Counted from the first letter of the stretch, positions 41,890 through 50,733 are shown. The stretch is 64,000 nucleotides of DNA from DATFDN01 sp963767645 (GCA_963767645.1 CAVYEW010000014.1:1-64000); one strand, 5' to 3'. Numbers and translations: made by a program. Notes: generated from the sequence alone by a model not told the origin.

Positions 41890-44800
41890 CTAGACCGGCA
41901 GGACGACGATCTCGGAATACAGCTTGTCGATCTCCTCGGCGCTGAACATCGGCGAGCGGTATTGCGCCGGCTGTCGCAGGATCGGGCCGCGGGTGGCGCC
42001 ATCCAGCATGCGCGTGTCGGCCACCAGCAAGGCCGTCCGCTGCCGCCGCAGGATCGCCAGCTTGACCCGTTCGAGATGACGCGCCAGGAGCTTCGGCGCG
42101 CTGCAATAGAGCAGGTCGGAGTACGGCACCCGCGTGCCCTTCGGGAGCGGAAGCCGCAGCCGCGTCAGGTACAGCATGCGCCGTTTGACGACGACGTACG
42201 CGTGCTCGGCGCAATCTTCGAGCAGCAGCTGCAAGACAGGATAGGGCGCATGATCATCGAAGATGCGGCGGTGCTGCTCATCAAGCGAGCGGCGCACCAC
42301 CTCCGGATCGAAGCTGATCCGCGGGCGCGGCCTGAGCAGCGTGTCGGCGTGCAGGAAGGGCGGCAGCACGACCCTGCTCGCGTCGAGCCGTTCGAAGCCC
42401 ATCGCCTCGTAGATCGCCCGCGCGGCCGGGTTCGGCGTGAACGCGGTGTAGGTGATTCCGGTGTCGCCGAGGGCTTGGCTGAACAGCGCCGGACCCCAGC
42501 CGCGATGATCGGGCCGGACGTACCACGAGGTTAGACCGCAGACGAGACCGCTCTTGCCGCCGCTCCGGCGTCGTGCGTAAACCCCGCCCAGAAAGCCCAC
42601 GATCTCGTCGGCCGACACAAGCACCCATCCGAGAGTCGGCTTCTCGTCCAGCCAACGATACGCGAAGAGTTGCCGCCAGGCTGCGGGCGTCGGCACCTGA
42701 GCGGGCGGGGCTCCGCTCTCGATAAATCCCTGATGCAGGAATTGACAGAGGGGCTCGATATCGGCGGGTTCCACCGGACGAACGCGCAGACCCGATGGAT
42801 TGAGCGGCGTGTCCGCCGTGACCTCGGTCTCGCTCTTCACTCGTCTTTCCGGTTCTGGCTTGCCGCGAGCAGCACGGGCGAGAGCGGCAAAGCTTTCGAT
42901 CGTCGGCGCGTCGAATAGTGCGGATTCTGGCAGGCCGGACTTGATGCGGTCCTCGAACGCGAGGAACAGGTTTATGATGGTGAGTAAATCACTGCCGAGC
43001 TCGACCAGATTGTCGGACCATTGTATCGGCGCGATGCCGAGCGCCTTCTCGGCAATCGCCTGAAGCTCCCGCTCCAGCGAATCGCCCACCATCACGTCCC
43101 CGTCGTGGGGCGCTTGCGGCTGGGCTTCCGCCGCGGCAGCCCGCAACGCGGGATGGCTGGCGATGACGTCGAGGGAGTGCGGGTTTTGCAGCGCATCGCG
43201 ATTGCGCGCCACGCGGTTGTTGACCGCGTCGCGCGCGGCCGCCTCCGACCGCTTGCCGCTGTGCGTCACCGGCAGCGCATCGACCTGGGCGATCCGCCCG
43301 GGCACCAGCGCGGCCGACCCGCGCCGGGCGAGTTCGAGCCTGATGCGCTTGGTGAGCTCTCCGTCGAGATGCAGCCCCGGCCGAAGCACGACGAGGAGAA
43401 CGAGGCGGGTTCCGCCGGGCTCTTCCTCGGCCTGCTGTTCGATGGCCATCGCTTCCGCGATCTCGCCGACATCTTGAAGGATGTGGTAGATTTCCGCCGG
43501 CCCGACGCGGATGCCGCGGATGTTGAGGACGCCGTCCGATCGGCCGTGCAGCACCCAGCCGCCTTCATCGGTCCTCTCGATCAGATCGCCGTGGGTCCAG
43601 ACGCCCGGATTTTGACTGAAATACGCATTATGGAAGCGCCGCCGGTCCGGGTCATCGTAGAACTCGACGGGACGGGACGGGAACGGGTTGGCGCAGATCA
43701 GCTCGCCCACGCGCGCCTCGGGGTCGTTGGGCGGCGGCAGCGCGCGCACGTCGAGGCCAAGGCTGCGGCATTGCGCGGCGCCCCGATGCACCGGGAGGTT
43801 CGGATTGCCGAGGACGAAGCAGCCCAGGATGTCGGTGCCGCCCGAGATAGATTGCAGCGGCACTGCCTTGACGGTCTGGCGGACCCAGTCGAACTGGCGC
43901 GGATAGAGCACCGAGCCGGTGGACAACACGGCCCGCAGCGACGACAGGCCGAACCTGTTCTTCGGGGAGAAGCCGGCCGTCTCACAGAACTGCAGATAGG
44001 CAGGGCTGGTGCCGAACACTGTCACCTTCTGCTCGTCGACGAGCCGCCACAAGGTCTCCGGACCCTCGATGGGTCCGTCGTAGAGAACCAACTCGACCTG
44101 TGAGGCCAGTGCGGAAAGTTGCCAGTTCCACATCATCCAGCCGCACGAGGTCTGGAAGAACAGCTTGTCGCCGCGGCGCAGATCGCAGTGCAGCCGGTGT
44201 TCCTTAAGGTGCTCCAGCAGCGTGCCGCCCGCGCCGTGCACGATGCACTTCGGAGCGCCCGTGGTGCCGGAGGAGAACAACACGAACAACGGATGGTTGA
44301 ACGGCACGCGCGGCCAGGAAACGCCAGCCTTGCCGCCGCTGCGCGTCAGATCGGCCAGACGCCGTACGGGCACCGGCAAGCCGTCCGGTATCGCTCCGTC
44401 GTCGAGGGCGATGATCGTGGTGAGCGTCGGCAGGCCGGCCGCGACTTCGGCCACGCGGGCTGCGACGGGAGCCCCGGCATCCCAGGGCTCCGGCCGGAGA
44501 TGGCCCATCAGGACAACGGGCTTGAGAGGCGCGAACCGCGACAGCATGGCAAACCCGCCCATGTCCGGCGCGGCGCTTGAAAAGGCTGCGCCGATGGCGG
44601 CGGTGGCGAGGGCGGCGATGATCGCTTCGGCGTTGTTGCGGGCAACCGCGACGACCCGATCGCCAGGCTGCACGTCCAACGCGCGAAGCGCCACGGCGAG
44701 AGTTTCGACGGCCGCGCGCAGCTCGCCCCGCGTCATCCGTTCGTGGCGGCCGCCGGCGTGACAGGCGGTTAACGCTGGACGGTCAGGGTCGCCATCCAGC

Positions 44801-45111
44801 AAACTCTCGGCGTAGTTGAGGCGGACATTCGGGAAGAACACTGCCGTCTCGCAGTCATCGCCGAGGCAGACCGGATCGGCATTGCCCTCGCGCGGGATAC
44901 CACACTGGTCGAGGAACAGACGCCAGAACGTTCGGAATTCCTCGACACAGAACTGGTCGAAGGACCAGTAATCGGCGAATTTCCGATCGAGGCAGGATTC
45001 GCAGTGGCGTCTGAAGTCGGTGAGCTGGGTGCGATCGGCTCCGCGCGCGGCGTAAGTCGCGACAGCGGCGTTTGCGTCAAGCGCATCCATTTCAACGTGT
45101 GTCATGGCCAC
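41890..45111 (-). CDS. Three-domain fusion: acetoacetyl-CoA-synthetase-like AMP-ligase, carrier-like domain, GNAT acetyltransferase
   Basis: A 1073-residue fusion. Residues 1-640 are an ANL adenylation domain like acetoacetyl-CoA synthetase: LFVLFSSGTTGAPKCIVHGA (A3, about 279), SISGGTDILGCFVLGNPN (A5), WTHGDLIERTDEGGWVLHGR (A7), and VTHSGKRSEAAARDAVNN with the A10 Lys. Residues about 685-760 resemble an acyl carrier domain, LVELGSDLLTIINLFLAFED, but the position expected to bear the phosphopantetheine Ser reads Leu (codon TTA at 42985-42987). Residues about 774-910 are a GNAT domain with the acetyl-CoA loop in WYVRPDHRGWGPALFS and AIYEAMGFERL, then a 160-residue unassigned tail. No signal peptide. 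It is divergent from a GT32 gene. The substrate is unknown; activation and acylation of a small acid is an inference. Confidence 0.86.
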   Translation of the reverse strand: MAMTHVEMDALDANAAVATYAARGADRTQLTDFRRHCESCLDRKFADYWSFDQFCVEEFRTFWRLFLDQCGIPREGNADPVCLGDDCETAVFFPNVRLNYAESLLDGDPDRPALTACHAGGRHERMTRGELRAAVETLAVALRALDVQPGDRVVAVARNNAEAIIAALATAAIGAAFSSAAPDMGGFAMLSRFAPLKPVVLMGHLRPEPWDAGAPVAARVAEVAAGLPTLTTIIALDDGAIPDGLPVPVRRLADLTRSGGKAGVSWPRVPFNHPLFVLFSSGTTGAPKCIVHGAGGTLLEHLKEHRLHCDLRRGDKLFFQTSCGWMMWNWQLSALASQVELVLYDGPIEGPETLWRLVDEQKVTVFGTSPAYLQFCETAGFSPKNRFGLSSLRAVLSTGSVLYPRQFDWVRQTVKAVPLQSISGGTDILGCFVLGNPNLPVHRGAAQCRSLGLDVRALPPPNDPEARVGELICANPFPSRPVEFYDDPDRRRFHNAYFSQNPGVWTHGDLIERTDEGGWVLHGRSDGVLNIRGIRVGPAEIYHILQDVGEIAEAMAIEQQAEEEPGGTRLVLLVVLRPGLHLDGELTKRIRLELARRGSAALVPGRIAQVDALPVTHSGKRSEAAARDAVNNRVARNRDALQNPHSLDVIASHPALRAAAAEAQPQAPHDGDVMVGDSLERELQAIAEKALGIAPIQWSDNLVELGSDLLTIINLFLAFEDRIKSGLPESALFDAPTIESFAALARAARGKPEPERRVKSETEVTADTPLNPSGLRVRPVEPADIEPLCQFLHQGFIESGAPPAQVPTPAAWRQLFAYRWLDEKPTLGWVLVSADEIVGFLGGVYARRRSGGKSGLVCGLTSWYVRPDHRGWGPALFSQALGDTGITYTAFTPNPAARAIYEAMGFERLDASRVVLPPFLHADTLLRPRPRISFDPEVVRRSLDEQHRRIFDDHAPYPVLQLLLEDCAEHAYVVVKRRMLYLTRLRLPLPKGTRVPYSDLLYCSAPKLLARHLERVKLAILRRQRTALLVADTRMLDGATRGPILRQPAQYRSPMFSAEEIDKLYSEIVVLPV

Positions 45112-45406
45112 CTGTGCTGTTACATTCTGTAATGCGGGTTACGGGTTACAGAACTTTGATGGTATGTCACTTGCGAACCCACCCAGCCCGGCGCAGCTTA
45201 TGGCGCATAGGCGTGCTGGGAAAGCGGAGTCATCTATGACGGCGGAGGGTTTTCTGAAACTTTTTTTCAGATGCCGGGAGCCTCAGGGCAGGTGCCAGAT
45301 ACGGGCGCGTCGGTCAACCCGCTGACGGAATCTTTCGCCCTTTCATCGAGTTGGGCTCGCCGCACCTCCTCCGACCATTGTACCTCGCCTCGCAGAAAGA
45401 TAGCGC
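45112..45406. promoter_or_regulatory. Divergent intergenic region, AT-richer than surroundings
   Basis: This 295-bp gap between the fusion gene and the GT32 gene probably holds both promoters. It contains TTACATTCTGTAATG, a repeat of GGGTTAC, and a small hairpin (TCTGAAA 45253-45259 with TTTCAGA 45265-45271) with a T-run in its loop. I see no convincing gene inside; short frames here lack coding character. Confidence 0.45.
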
Positions 45407-46120
45407 ATGATTCCGAAGATCATCCACTATGTTTGGGTCGGGGGTCCACTCCCGGATAAGCAACGGAGCTATATCGAAACGTGGAGGAGAACCAACCCAT
45501 CCTACGAAGTGTTGTGCTGGAACGAGAGCGATATCGATTTCAGCGTGCCGGTCATTCATGACGCGTATCGTCGAGGCAGATGGTCGACCGTCGCCGACAT
45601 CGCCCGGCTGATCGCCGTTCACCGGCACGGCGGCATCTACCTGGACACTGACTTCGAGGTGTATAAGCCCCTTGATGGGCTTCTCAACGACAGCTGCTTC
45701 TGCGCGTTCCAGCGCGAGGCGCACCCGACCGACTGGGTGTGCAACGGTGTGTTCGGCGCCGAGCCTGGTCACTGGTTCGTGCGGGAGGCGCTGCACAATG
45801 CAGTGAACATGAGGGGTGGGCCGTTCGGTATCGATCGGCCCACCCGATACGGACCGAAACTCTTCACGCGATTGCTGCGACAGCACGGGCTGACCGCGTA
45901 TTCCCCGCAGGGCACTCGGGTGAGAGACGTCTTCATCCATCCTGTTCGGGTGTTCTTTCCTTTCGCCTGGGACGAGGAGTTCACCGCCGAATGCATTTCG
46001 CCTGATACGATCGCGGCTCACTTCTGGGAGAAGTCCTGGGAAAAGGAGGTGCCCGCGTTCGTGCGGCTGGCGAAGACAGCCTGGACCTACTCCCGTCGGA
46101 CGGCGCGCAAGGTGGCATAA
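45407..46120 (+). CDS. Glycosyltransferase family 32-like protein
   Basis: A 237-residue GT-A fold protein. MIPKIIHYVWVGGPLPDKQR is the Gly_transf_sug/DXD family opening, and YLDTDFEVYKPLDGLL carries the DxD metal motif. The nearby GRWSTVADIARLIAVHRHGG and the conserved VCNGVFGAEPGHWFV are family features. It transfers a sugar from a nucleotide donor, probably for a polysaccharide or glycolipid. ATG 45407 is the first codon after a GCGC-rich stretch with a weak ribosome site. The gene stands alone between the fusion gene and the convergent cyclase-family gene. Confidence 0.9.
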   Translation: MIPKIIHYVWVGGPLPDKQRSYIETWRRTNPSYEVLCWNESDIDFSVPVIHDAYRRGRWSTVADIARLIAVHRHGGIYLDTDFEVYKPLDGLLNDSCFCAFQREAHPTDWVCNGVFGAEPGHWFVREALHNAVNMRGGPFGIDRPTRYGPKLFTRLLRQHGLTAYSPQGTRVRDVFIHPVRVFFPFAWDEEFTAECISPDTIAAHFWEKSWEKEVPAFVRLAKTAWTYSRRTARKVA

Positions 46121-46150
46121 GAAGGCGGCTTACGCCTCTCGGCCGTTCGG

Positions 46151-46939
46151 CTATTCGGGAACGACCGCTACGGCCCGCGTCCACCCCGCCGAGCCGCGGT
46201 GGACCTTTACCGGGAAGCACACCAGGTCGAACCCGTCCGCGGGCAGCATCTCCAGGTTGTGCAGCTTCTCAAGATGCGAGTAGCCGATCTCCCGGCCCGC
46301 CCGGTGCCCCTCCCAGATCAGCCCGGCATCACCGGTTTCGGCAACTTTACGGCGGGTGTAGGAGAACGGAGCGTCCCAGCTCCAGGCATCGGTCCCGACC
46401 AGGCGGATGCCGCGTTCGAGCAGCCACAGCGTCGCCGCCTTGCCCATCCCGCAGCCGCGATCGACATAGTCCTGCTCGCCATAGCGAGCGCCGGCAGCCG
46501 TGTTCACCACCACGATCTCCAGCGGGCGCAGCGCGTGGCCGATCCGGCGCAGCTCCGCCTCGATATCCTCCGGGGTGGCGACGTAGCCATCCGGCAAATG
46601 GCGGAAGTCGAGCTTCACTGCGGGCTGAAAGCACCATTCAAGCGGCACCTCGTCGATCCGCCATGACGGCTCCCCGCCCGGTTTGAGCGCGTGATTCATG
46701 CTCGAGAAATAGTGATAAGGAGCGTCGAGATGGGTACCGTTGTGCGTGCTGATGGCGACCCGCTCGACCGCGGCGTATTCGCCGTCCGGGAGCTGGTCGA
46801 CGCGCACCCCCATATACTCGGCCATCGCCGGCGCGGTCTGGTGATGGTCGAGGTACTCGATCTGCGGCAGCATGTGCGGCGGATCGCTGGCGATGCCGGC
46901 CTTCAGCGGCACGGAGATGTCGATCAGCCGACGCGGCAT
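46151..46939 (-). CDS. Cyclase-family metal hydrolase (kynurenine formamidase-like)
   Basis: A 262-residue protein of the PF04199 cyclase family. The signature His-x-Gly-Thr-His-x-Asp is in STHNGTHLDAPYHYF, and other metal-site regions occur in VNTAAGARYGEQDYV and TDAWSWDAPFS. The opening RRLIDISVPLKAGIASDPP is typical. Relatives are arylformamidases, isatin hydrolases and polyketide-associated enzymes, so the substrate is open. Start 46939 is chosen because the longer frame runs across the msrQ stop region. The gene follows msrQ by 10 bases and is probably in its operon. Confidence 0.88.
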   Translation of the reverse strand: MPRRLIDISVPLKAGIASDPPHMLPQIEYLDHHQTAPAMAEYMGVRVDQLPDGEYAAVERVAISTHNGTHLDAPYHYFSSMNHALKPGGEPSWRIDEVPLEWCFQPAVKLDFRHLPDGYVATPEDIEAELRRIGHALRPLEIVVVNTAAGARYGEQDYVDRGCGMGKAATLWLLERGIRLVGTDAWSWDAPFSYTRRKVAETGDAGLIWEGHRAGREIGYSHLEKLHNLEMLPADGFDLVCFPVKVHRGSAGWTRAVAVVPE

Positions 46940-46949
46940 GGCAGCCCCC

Positions 46950-47846
46950 TTATATCCTGCGGACGCCCAGCTTCGTGGGCGCCGTGCGAAGGCGCAATCC
47001 CGCTGCGCCCCCGCGCCGCAGGACTGCGAGCGCAACGATCGCAGCGCCGGAGATCGCGACCCACTGGGCCGGGCGGATGCCGAAGCGCAGCGTGCCCTCG
47101 GCGGAGACGACGCGCGCGGCGTTGATGCCGGTGGCGAGGCGGTACCAGGCGAACTCCACCCCCGCCTCCAGCAGCGCCGCGCTGAGCGCCAAGAACGGCA
47201 GGACCCATAGCCGCCCGGACCAACGCGCCGGCAGCACGCGCCACAGCATCAGCCACAAAAATAGTCCGGTGAACACGATGGGCTCGCCGACATTCGCCTT
47301 CGCCTGAATGAAATAGTGCAGCAGGCCGAGCGCGGCGATGAGATAGGCCGCCCGGTGCAGCCGTTTCCATCCCCGGCCCATCCGCCGCGTCGCCGCGTCG
47401 GTGGAGGTGGCGGCGAGCGCGACCAGGCCGAGCAGGGCGGCGAAACCGATCATCAGATAGAAGCGATGGATGATCTCGGAGGCGGCGGCCAGCAGACGCC
47501 CATTCTGGTCCACGATGTAGAACGAGAGATGCGCCATCACATAGCAGCATGCGCTGACGCCCACAACTCGGCGGATCAGCGGCGCGCGCGGCCAGTCGAA
47601 CACCAGGCGCACCGGCGACAGCGCCAGGGAGATCAGCAGCAAGCGGAGGGTCCACAGCCCGGTGACGTGGAGGGCCTCGGTGATCGGCTTGGCCCCCGCA
47701 TCGCCGATCCCGAGCCGGTAGGCCAGGACCGCGCCGGGAGCGATGCATCCGACCAAGGTGGTCGCCTTCAGCCATGAAAGCCGCCCCTGCCGGTCCCGCC
47801 ACGGCGCCACCTTCCGGCGTCGCACCGGCCTCGCGATTGCCGCCAC
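46950..47846 (-). CDS. msrQ: MsrQ-like heme-binding membrane subunit (ferric-reductase-like)
   Basis: A 298-residue protein with six or more membrane helices. The ferric-reductase-like core shows heme-ligand histidines in CCYVMAHLSFYIVD, EIIHRFYLMIGFAALLG and WKRLHRAAYLIAALGLLHYF. Family MsrQ normally supplies electrons from the quinone pool to MsrP, which repairs oxidised periplasmic methionine, but msrP is not adjacent. The protein is longer than typical MsrQ (~200 residues), with extra C-terminal hydrophobic and basic sequence. GTG 47846 with AAGGGG ahead is the preferred start. Symbol assigned by family; partner unproven. Confidence 0.75.
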   Translation of the reverse strand: MAAIARPVRRRKVAPWRDRQGRLSWLKATTLVGCIAPGAVLAYRLGIGDAGAKPITEALHVTGLWTLRLLLISLALSPVRLVFDWPRAPLIRRVVGVSACCYVMAHLSFYIVDQNGRLLAAASEIIHRFYLMIGFAALLGLVALAATSTDAATRRMGRGWKRLHRAAYLIAALGLLHYFIQAKANVGEPIVFTGLFLWLMLWRVLPARWSGRLWVLPFLALSAALLEAGVEFAWYRLATGINAARVVSAEGTLRFGIRPAQWVAISGAAIVALAVLRRGGAAGLRLRTAPTKLGVRRI

Positions 47847-48250
47847 CAATATCCCCTTCCGTGACCGCGATGAATGTGTGCTCCGGAAAACCGGCGTCAA
47901 CCGGCTCTCGACCCGAGCCGGCTAAGCCCCGAGCCCCGAGGGACACTTCCAGTGTTCGCTTCCGATGCACGTAGCGTTACTCGCGAGTCGCGGGAGCGGT
48001 TCGGAAGAGCTGCTTCTCTTGGCGGGTGACTTTGATTGGTCGAACATGGCGCGTTGGTTGAGCATGACGCAGGCGACCGATGCGCCGGTGCCGGAGATGC
48101 CGCCTTCCTGAAACGATGCGGCACCGCGCCCCGCACCGGAGCAAACGGAAGCGGGACAGGCGCCTCAAGCGATCGTGTGATTGCAAACCGACTCTCGCCT
48201 TCATCGACCTGTTAGTTGGATAGTGCTAGCAACTAAATACGGGGGAAACC
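47847..48250. promoter_or_regulatory. Intergenic region with inverted repeat upstream of a secreted protein
   Basis: The 404-bp gap between divergent genes holds no supported CDS; short frames here do not look coding. TTAGTTG (48212-48218) and CAACTAA (48230-48236) form a perfect inverted repeat with an 11-base spacer, 14 bases before the ATG at 48251 and overlapping an AT-rich core. GGGGGAAA just before the ATG is the ribosome site. The repeat could be an operator or a 5' hairpin. Confidence 0.5.
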
Positions 48251-48736
48251 ATGCAGAAGGTGATTTCAACAGCACTTGCCGGTATGGCAAGCCTATTGTT
48301 GATGTCCGGCGCGGCCCGCGCGGGCTGTTCCGACAGCACGCTACGCGGTGATTACGCATTCACCGTCCATGGGGTGAGCCTATCGGCGGATGGAACGACG
48401 ACCACGGGACTGATTGATGGCGTGGGCGTGGCCACGTTCGATGGCGACGGTAGTCTGACGCAACAGGATTTCATCGTCAGGAATGGGACGCAGGCGCCCG
48501 GCGGTCCGCCCAATGCAAGCGGATTTCACACCGGCGAAACCGGCACCTACTCGGTCAACGACGACTGCACCGGAACTACCGACATCATTCTCGGACCCGG
48601 CAACGAGCGTTCCAACGCGCTCGTCATCTCAGCGGACGGGCGCAAGCTCCACGCTGTCGTGGTAAGCGCCCTCGTCGGCGGCAGTCCGGCGCTTCTGCAG
48701 GTCCACGCCGATTACGAGAAGATCGAGACTCGCTGA
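48251..48736 (+). CDS. Exported hypothetical protein
   Basis: A 161-residue protein with Sec signal MQKVISTALAGMASLLLMSG and probable cleavage after ARA. The mature part contains two cysteines (ARAGCSDSTL, VNDDCTGTTD) likely to form a disulfide. It has GDYAFTVHGVSLSADGTTTT and GNERSNALVISADGRKLHAV. Proteins of this form, with RGDYAFxxxG and a FDGDGxL block (GVATFDGDGSLTQQD), recur as extracytoplasmic orphans. GGGGGAAA precedes the ATG. Function unknown; expression may be controlled by the inverted repeat upstream. Confidence 0.75.
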   Translation: MQKVISTALAGMASLLLMSGAARAGCSDSTLRGDYAFTVHGVSLSADGTTTTGLIDGVGVATFDGDGSLTQQDFIVRNGTQAPGGPPNASGFHTGETGTYSVNDDCTGTTDIILGPGNERSNALVISADGRKLHAVVVSALVGGSPALLQVHADYEKIETR

Positions 48737-48782
48737 GCTGAGAATGCGCCGCCCATCAACTTAGACGCATTCCTTAGCCCAT

Positions 48783-48823
48783 CGTCATGCTCGCGCTTGG
48801 TGTGGCTTCGCGCGAGCATGACG
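48783..48823. repeat. Palindromic repeat, perfect 14-bp stem
   Basis: CGTCATGCTCGCGC (48783-48796) pairs exactly with GCGCGAGCATGACG (48810-48823) around a 13-base loop. The arm sequence is related to the stem at 33439-33461 (ATGCTCGCG). It lies 46 bases after the secreted protein gene and could also serve as its terminator. Confidence 0.65.
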
Positions 48824-48907
48824 GGGCCGCAATGCGCGGCGGCCCGCCGGGCCGCTCGCCATGCGGTCCGCAGGGCGCTAGCCTCTCGCCATCAAGCGGA
48901 GGCAGTG

Positions 48908-49618
48908 ATGATCGACTTCTATGCCATGGGCAGTCCGAACGTGGTGAAGATCTACATCGCGCTCGAGGAGCTTGGGTTGCCGTACCGGGTCAACCCGGTG
49001 GACGTGTTCGCCGGCGAGCAATTCAAGCCCGAATTCCTGGCGCTCAATCCGAGCGCGAAGGTGCCGGTGATCGTCGATTCCGAAGGGCCGGGCGGGCGCC
49101 CGTACACCGTCTTCGAGTCCGGCGCGATCCTGCTCTATCTGGCCGAGAAAACCGGCCGCTTGCTGCCGTCCGAGCAGGCGGCGAAGTACGACGCGGTCCA
49201 GTGGCTGATGATCCAGCTCACCGGCGTGGGTCCGATGTTCGGCCAGTATGTCCATTTCATGCGCTTCGCGCCGCCCGGCAACGACTACGCGCTCAGCCGC
49301 TACCGCACGCAGGCGCGCACCTTGTGCGAGGTGCTGGAGCGCCGTCTGGCGGACGTGCCCTATCTCGGCGGGGCCGAGTACACCATCGCCGATGTCGCGA
49401 CCTTTCCCTGGGCGCGCAATGTCGGCGCGCTGCTGGGCGGGACGGCCGCCGACTACCCGAGCCTGTTCGCCTGGATCGACAGGATCGCCGCGCGCCCCGC
49501 GGTCGGGCGGGCGCTGGCGTCGGTGGACGAGGTGCGCGCCAGAACCACGCAGTTCGACAAGGCCGCGCCCGAGACCCTCGACCGGATGTTCGGTCGCGGC
49601 CGCTTCGCCAAGGGCTGA
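48908..49618 (+). CDS. Glutathione S-transferase, nu-class/YfcG-like
   Basis: A 236-residue cytosolic GST. The thioredoxin-like N-terminus starts MIDFYAMGSPNVVKIYIALE, where SPN is the catalytic/anchor segment of YfcG and Ure2p-like GSTs. AKVPVIVDSEGPGGRP and VFESGAILLYLAEKTGRLLP complete the GSH site. The C-terminal helical domain contains YLGGAEYTIADVATFPWARN, the N-capping-box region. It probably acts as a disulfide reductase or peroxidase. ATG 48908 follows GCGGAGG; the longer frame extends into the palindrome. The following gene begins 7 bases later. Confidence 0.92.
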   Translation: MIDFYAMGSPNVVKIYIALEELGLPYRVNPVDVFAGEQFKPEFLALNPSAKVPVIVDSEGPGGRPYTVFESGAILLYLAEKTGRLLPSEQAAKYDAVQWLMIQLTGVGPMFGQYVHFMRFAPPGNDYALSRYRTQARTLCEVLERRLADVPYLGGAEYTIADVATFPWARNVGALLGGTAADYPSLFAWIDRIAARPAVGRALASVDEVRARTTQFDKAAPETLDRMFGRGRFAKG

Positions 49619-49625
49619 GGGCGCG

Positions 49626-50687
49626 ATGCGCGTCTCCGTGGGGCTGCCGGTCGAGGATTGGCGCGCGTGCGCCGCCGCCGCCCGCCAGGCCGAGGCAGAC
49701 GGCGTGGACGGAGTCTCCAGCTCCGAGCTGCGCCACGACCCGTTCGCGCCGCTCGCCTTCGCTGCCCTGGCGACGGAGCGGGTGCAGCTCGCCACCTCGG
49801 TCGCCATCGCCTTCCCGCGCAGCCCGATGATCGTCGCCAATCAGACCTGGGATCTGCACCGCCACTCGGCCGGGCGGTTCGTGATCGGGCTCGGCAGCCA
49901 GGTGCGCGCCCATAACGAGCGCCGCTTCAGCGTGCCCTGGGTCGCGCCGGCGGCGCGCATGGGCGAGTATATCGAGGCGCTGCGCGCGATCTTCCGCTGC
50001 TGGGAGTTCGGCGAGAAGCTCGACTACCGGGGCAAGCACTACAGCTTTACGCTGATGACCCCGGAGTTCACCCCGCCGCCGGTCGGCTTGCCTTTGCCGC
50101 CCATCGCGCTCGCGGCGGTCGGGCCGCTGATGACCCGCACCGCGGCGCGGTTGGCCGACAGCGTCCGGCTGCACGGCTTCGCCACCCGCCTCTATCTGGA
50201 ACAGATGGTGATGCCGCAGATCGAGGCCGAGCTGGCGGCGAGCGGCAAGCCGCGCGAGGCATTCGAGATCACCGGCGGCGGGTTCGTCGTCACCGGTCCG
50301 GACGATGCGGCGGTGCGCCGGGCCGCCGAGACGATCCGCTACCGCATCGCCTTCTACGGTTCGACCCCCGCCTATCGCGGCGTGTTCGACATCCACGGCC
50401 TGTCCGATCTCGGAGTGCGCCTCAACCAGATGTCGCGCGAGGGGCGCTGGAGCGAGATGGCGGCGCAGATCCCCGATGACGTGCTCGACCTGTTCGCCGC
50501 GCGCGCGCCGTACGAGGGCATCGCGGAGGCGATCGAGCGCCGCTTCGGCGGACTGGCCGATACCGTCGCGCTTGATTTCCTGCCCGATGACAATGCTGCG
50601 ACGCGGCGGCGGGTGATCGAGGCGGTGCGGCGCATCCCGCACCGATTCCAGGGCTTCCGGACGGAGCATCGGGCGGCCGCCGCTTGA
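49626..50687 (+). CDS. LLM-class (luciferase-like) oxidoreductase, TIGR03617-type
   Basis: A 353-residue TIM-barrel flavin or F420-dependent oxidoreductase. Family stretches include GVDGVSSSELRHDPFAPLAF, VQLATSVAIAFPRSPMIVAN, FVIGLGSQVRAHNERRFSV, and later RTAARLADSVRLHGFATRLY. TIGR03617 proteins are annotated as F420-dependent, but F420 synthesis genes are not seen here, so FMN use is possible. The ATG starts 7 bases after the GST stop, indicating co-transcription. Substrate unknown. It ends VIEAVRRIPHRFQGFRTEHR. Confidence 0.88.
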   Translation: MRVSVGLPVEDWRACAAAARQAEADGVDGVSSSELRHDPFAPLAFAALATERVQLATSVAIAFPRSPMIVANQTWDLHRHSAGRFVIGLGSQVRAHNERRFSVPWVAPAARMGEYIEALRAIFRCWEFGEKLDYRGKHYSFTLMTPEFTPPPVGLPLPPIALAAVGPLMTRTAARLADSVRLHGFATRLYLEQMVMPQIEAELAASGKPREAFEITGGGFVVTGPDDAAVRRAAETIRYRIAFYGSTPAYRGVFDIHGLSDLGVRLNQMSREGRWSEMAAQIPDDVLDLFAARAPYEGIAEAIERRFGGLADTVALDFLPDDNAATRRRVIEAVRRIPHRFQGFRTEHRAAAA

Positions 50688-50733
50688 GGCTTTGCGTCCG
50701 CCTCCTTAATCAGACGCAATCAAGGAGGCGGGC

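Noticed and set aside
47900..48204. Short ORFs upstream of the exported orphan
   Set aside because: Arg/Ser-rich, no start signal and no conserved pattern; treated as intergenic.
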